This document shows, one piece after another, positions 62,301-64,000 of a stretch of 64,000 bases of DNA (the stretch's first letter is position 1; each line of letters starts with the position of its first letter). The notes beneath the pieces were generated by a model. It made no database searches, was not told where the DNA came from, and saw only the letters and a program-made list of their open reading frames with translations. Origin of the DNA: Bradyrhizobium sp. LHD-71 (GTDB taxonomy: Bacteria; Pseudomonadota; Alphaproteobacteria; Rhizobiales; Xanthobacteraceae). Made by a program: the position numbers and the translations under genes. The stretch is from positions 92,501 through 156,500 of the forward strand of contig NZ_JAVIFX010000019.1 of assembly GCF_031157255.1 (NCBI RefSeq), read 5' to 3'.

Positions 62301-63762
62301 GAACAGCGGCGGCACGTTGAGCGGCATCGGTACGCTCGGCGGGCCGGTGACGAATGCAGGCAACATCGCGCCGGGTCATGGCGGCCCCGCCGGTGCGCTC
62401 ACCTTGACCGGCGCCTACACCGGCGCCGGCGGCACGCTGACCATCCGCACCGCCTTTGCCGGCAGCAGCGCGTCGACATCGCAGCTCGTGCTGAGCGGCG
62501 CGGGCGCCTCGGCAAGCGGCTCGACCAGCGTCGCCGTGGTCACCAGCGGTGTCGGCAACGTGACCTCGGGCAACGGCATCCAGATCATCGCCGCACAGAA
62601 CGGCGCGACCACCGCGGCCAATGCGTTTGCGCTTGGCGGGCCGGTGGTGGCCGGCGCCTTTCAGTATCAATTCGGCCGCGGCACCTCTGGCGGCGCCGAC
62701 GAGCTGAATTCCTGGTATCTGCGCTCGCACATCGATCCGCCTGTCCCACCGCCGGGACCTGGGCCTGGTCCTGGCCCCGGTCCTGCGCCGCAGCCCATTC
62801 CGCTCTATCGCCCGGAGGCGTCGCTGTTCTCCGCCGCGCCCGGCATGGCGCGCGAGCTCGCGCGCAACACCGTCGGCACCTTCCACGATTACAACGGCGA
62901 TCAAGGCCTTCTGCGGGGTGGCGGCGCACCGGGACCGGTGTGGGCCCGCGCGTTCGGGCAATCGACGAAGCACAGCCATTCCGGCACGCTGGGTACGAGC
63001 TTCGACGGCCATAGCTGGGGCATCCAGAGCGGCATCGATCTGTTCCGCAGCGGCATCGCCGACACCTTCAACGACCGCTTCGGCATCTTCATGGGTTATG
63101 CCGAGGCCAAGGGCGACGTGAACGGCTTCGCCCTCGGCGCGCAGAACGCCTTCACCGGCTCGCCGTCGCTCGAAGCCGTCAGCGTCGGCGGCTATGCGAC
63201 GCGCGTCGGCCCGACCGGCTGGTATCTCGATGCACGGGTGATCGGCACGCGCTATTCCGCCGGCGGCGTCTCCGAGGTCAACAAGATCGCGATCGAGACC
63301 AAGGGCTGGGGCGTCACCGCATCGCTCGAAGGCGGCTATCCGATCCCGCTCGGTTACGGCATCACGCTCGAGCCGCAGGTGCAGGTGATCTACTCGACGC
63401 TCGACCTGTCGGGCTTCGATCGCGCCAGCAGTGTCGAGTACCGTTTGCCCGACGCCGTGTACGGCCGCATCGGCGTCCGCCTCGCCGGCAACCAGTTCTT
63501 CGGCATGCCGAACGTGCGGCCCTATCTGAAAGCCAACGTCTGGCAGGATTTCGTCGGCACCGATCGGGCGATCTTCGACAATGCGCACGTCATCGAAGCA
63601 CGCCAGCGCCTGACGGCCGTGGAACTCGGCGGCGGCTTTGTCGCCCAGCTCACGCAAAACATCGGCGTATGGGCGGCGGTCGACTACACCACCGACGTCG
63701 CCGGCGACGACGGCGACCGCGAGGTGATCCGCGGCAACGGCGGCCTGCGCGTCGTGTGGTGA
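59344..63762 (+). CDS. Classical autotransporter (type V) with glycine-rich passenger
   Basis: Up to 1472 residues. The N-terminus is an extended signal region (hydrophobic core at residues ~53-85, cleavage near SASAQS). Residues ~91-540 are Gly/Asn-rich with dense GGNGG-type repeats. Residues ~540-1060 hold PATR-type beta-helix repeats of the GTGAGTLVLTG...YSGGT kind. A Pro/Gly linker lies at ~1132, and the C-terminal barrel (~1197-1472) begins VWARAFGQ and ends GGLRVVW, with the terminal Trp. The barrel inserts in the outer membrane and exports the passenger, probably an adhesin. The start is uncertain: ATGs at 59344, 59347 and 59389 are all in frame; the first two follow TAAGG. Confidence 0.9.
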   Translation: MMSLGELRGRGAAGGMIARRNAEAAGLQGLCDQRVPSRLCGGPDVKDTPVKCVKRLLLSALSSLVLMQAMVGLAATAGGIAVLGVTSASAQSVGGTGGGAANNSGGGAGGDLLSLPQGGVGANFTPNVPNSGAAGGGGGGPGGGDGGKGGDGFIIANPPAGAGGAGGDVSNGGIGQNGQNVSVNATQNNGNSAGGAGGGGRGGLHGTALAPTGAIGGVGGNGGMATSTGTYNNGNGSASGGGAGGGGSGGYGWVLTGTSSNVPTTLNITGGNGGNGGNGGAADTTGTTITGGGLGGGAALGGFGGNGGDGGVGAYLASPAAGAAFTNTVTITGGDGGIGGDGGTAAASASADGPVQGAGGNGGAGGVGLLVDNTANVTVTINNSATIQGGNGNRGGAGSGFFQTSPPSVANGGAGGHGISGSSLTIVNAGGATIAGGSGGNGGANAGGAAIASNGGDGGEGIAGSNLIITNAGTISGNTGGAGGNGTGGNGGDGGDGIAGTNITIVNSGAISAGAGGAADGSGTAGAAGAAIRFTGGTNTLEIQSGSTITGNVVAFSTADTFRLGGATSDSFAVSQIGPAAQYQGFGIFEKTGASTWTLTGTTTAVTPWTITQGTLAISSDGNLGATSGALTLNGGTLQTTADITTSRNVLINSTGGAINTNSATTLQIDGTIGDGTGSPAGVLTKTGAGTLVLTGSNTYSGGTSIAGGTVSISSAGNLGTGPLSFNVDPNQPNLTRTLQTTGATPIVFGQTVTFNTDGTLNTGVDLTLSNTIGGTGSLTKQGSANLILTGDNSSYAGNITVSDGSLQVGNGGNSGTLGTGNVALTNADNTLIFNRSGSYAYNGQITGNGGVVQSGGAGSVITLGGANSYAGGTTINSGTVSVSSAGNLGTGGLTFNGGTLQATQSFTLDASRTVTINSGGGTFDTSPVATTLTVAGQVTGAGGLTKSGAGTLVLANAGNDYQGATNINAGTLQVDGAITQSAVNVNSGGTLSGIGTLGGPVTNAGNIAPGHGGPAGALTLTGAYTGAGGTLTIRTAFAGSSASTSQLVLSGAGASASGSTSVAVVTSGVGNVTSGNGIQIIAAQNGATTAANAFALGGPVVAGAFQYQFGRGTSGGADELNSWYLRSHIDPPVPPPGPGPGPGPGPAPQPIPLYRPEASLFSAAPGMARELARNTVGTFHDYNGDQGLLRGGGAPGPVWARAFGQSTKHSHSGTLGTSFDGHSWGIQSGIDLFRSGIADTFNDRFGIFMGYAEAKGDVNGFALGAQNAFTGSPSLEAVSVGGYATRVGPTGWYLDARVIGTRYSAGGVSEVNKIAIETKGWGVTASLEGGYPIPLGYGITLEPQVQVIYSTLDLSGFDRASSVEYRLPDAVYGRIGVRLAGNQFFGMPNVRPYLKANVWQDFVGTDRAIFDNAHVIEARQRLTAVELGGGFVAQLTQNIGVWAAVDYTTDVAGDDGDREVIRGNGGLRVVW

Positions 63763-63821
63763 GAGTCTGATCCGCGCCTCGTGATTGCGACCAGGCTTAG
63801 CCCCTTCGGTTGCGCCATACT

Positions 63822-63909
63822 CGTCATTGCGAGCCGCGAAGCGGCGCGGCAATCCAGTCTGAGCTTGCCGCAAATGCCGCGCTGGATTGCTTCGTCGCTT
63901 CGCTCCTTG
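63822..63909. repeat. REP/BIME-type repeat at the right edge
   Basis: The CGTCATTGCGAGCC arm and the GGATTGCTTCG arm match the elements at 53188-53442, with a different loop. It follows the autotransporter stop by about 60 bases. The remaining bases to 64000 hold no recognisable gene. Confidence 0.75.
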
Positions 63910-64000
63910 TATTGGCGCGCCCCGCTATAATCCGACTGTTCCGAGAGGAACGACCCGCTTCGGGCGGCCACCCGAAGCGGGTCGCCGATCGTCGGATCGA

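Noticed and set aside
62122..63873. Minus-strand open frame of 583 codons opposite the autotransporter barrel
   Set aside because: It is a GC-bias shadow: Arg/Ala/Asp/His-rich, without domain character, and opposite a clear gene.
1..64000. tRNA, rRNA or riboswitch genes
   Set aside because: No cloverleaf, conserved rRNA segment or riboswitch core was noticed; a cobalamin riboswitch for the chelatase operon would lie outside the window.

Overview
The window looks like chromosome from a high-GC alphaproteobacterium of the Hyphomicrobiales, most likely Bradyrhizobium/Rhodopseudomonas-like. The grounds are the dense GC-rich codon use, many nutrient transport operons, and abundant short intergenic palindromes of the type common in that group. 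This placement is an inference from style and gene content; no marker gene such as rRNA is present, and I see no tRNA, rRNA, CRISPR array, phage or integrase.

Layout, left to right. 1-2.0 kb: the 3' end of a CobN-like metal chelatase gene, overlapping an ExbB/TolQ-like channel gene and a DUF2149 gene that resembles ExbD. 2.1-8.2 kb: housekeeping and singletons (RMD1/DUF155 membrane protein, oligopeptidase B, a decayed AbrB-type antitoxin, an MFS transporter, a DUF6504-like small protein, VOC and SRPBCC proteins). 8.5-13.6 kb: a TauD/TfdA-type dioxygenase, a TAXI-TRAP uptake system and a PhnF/HutC-type GntR regulator. 13.7-15.3 kb: two envelope proteins (MipA/OmpV, DUF3108). 15.4-22 kb: a TetR regulator with a palindromic operator, an RND efflux pair without an outer-membrane channel gene, and a DHA3-type MFS exporter. 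22-24.7 kb: a DUF900 lipoprotein hydrolase and a second MFS transporter. 25-31 kb: a class-V aminotransferase, a complete Fe/AEP-type ABC importer and a low-specificity threonine aldolase, apparently one amino-acid-type catabolic locus. 31-33 kb: AraC regulator and a PPOX-family flavoprotein. 33.2-37.5 kb (minus strand): arcD-arcA-nhaC, an arginine deiminase module without arcB or arcC. 37.8-42.6 kb: periplasmic isochorismatase-like hydrolase divergent from a TetR gene across twin operators, an ABC exporter and an alpha/beta hydrolase flanked by a short duplication.

42.6-64 kb is the accessory half. First comes a four-gene minus-strand cluster of one polytopic membrane protein and three membrane-anchored beta-sandwich-like proteins (43.3-46.5 kb). 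It is followed by an 11-kb minus-strand island of six genes in two paralogous families. Three are long Ig-like repeat proteins with a shared ~450-residue N-terminal part and unrelated C-terminal tips. One is a stand-alone copy of their N-terminal domain. Two are ~577-residue proteins of a family I do not recognise, each with its own nearly identical terminator stem. None of the six has a recognisable signal peptide. The island is bordered by REP-type palindromes, a REP-associated tyrosine transposase (RAYT) pseudogene and a 1.5-kilocodon classical autotransporter. This island is the best candidate for an undescribed system; the chelatase/proton-channel operon at the left edge is second.

All coordinates were read by eye from the sequence. 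Family assignments rest on remembered motifs and not on database searches.
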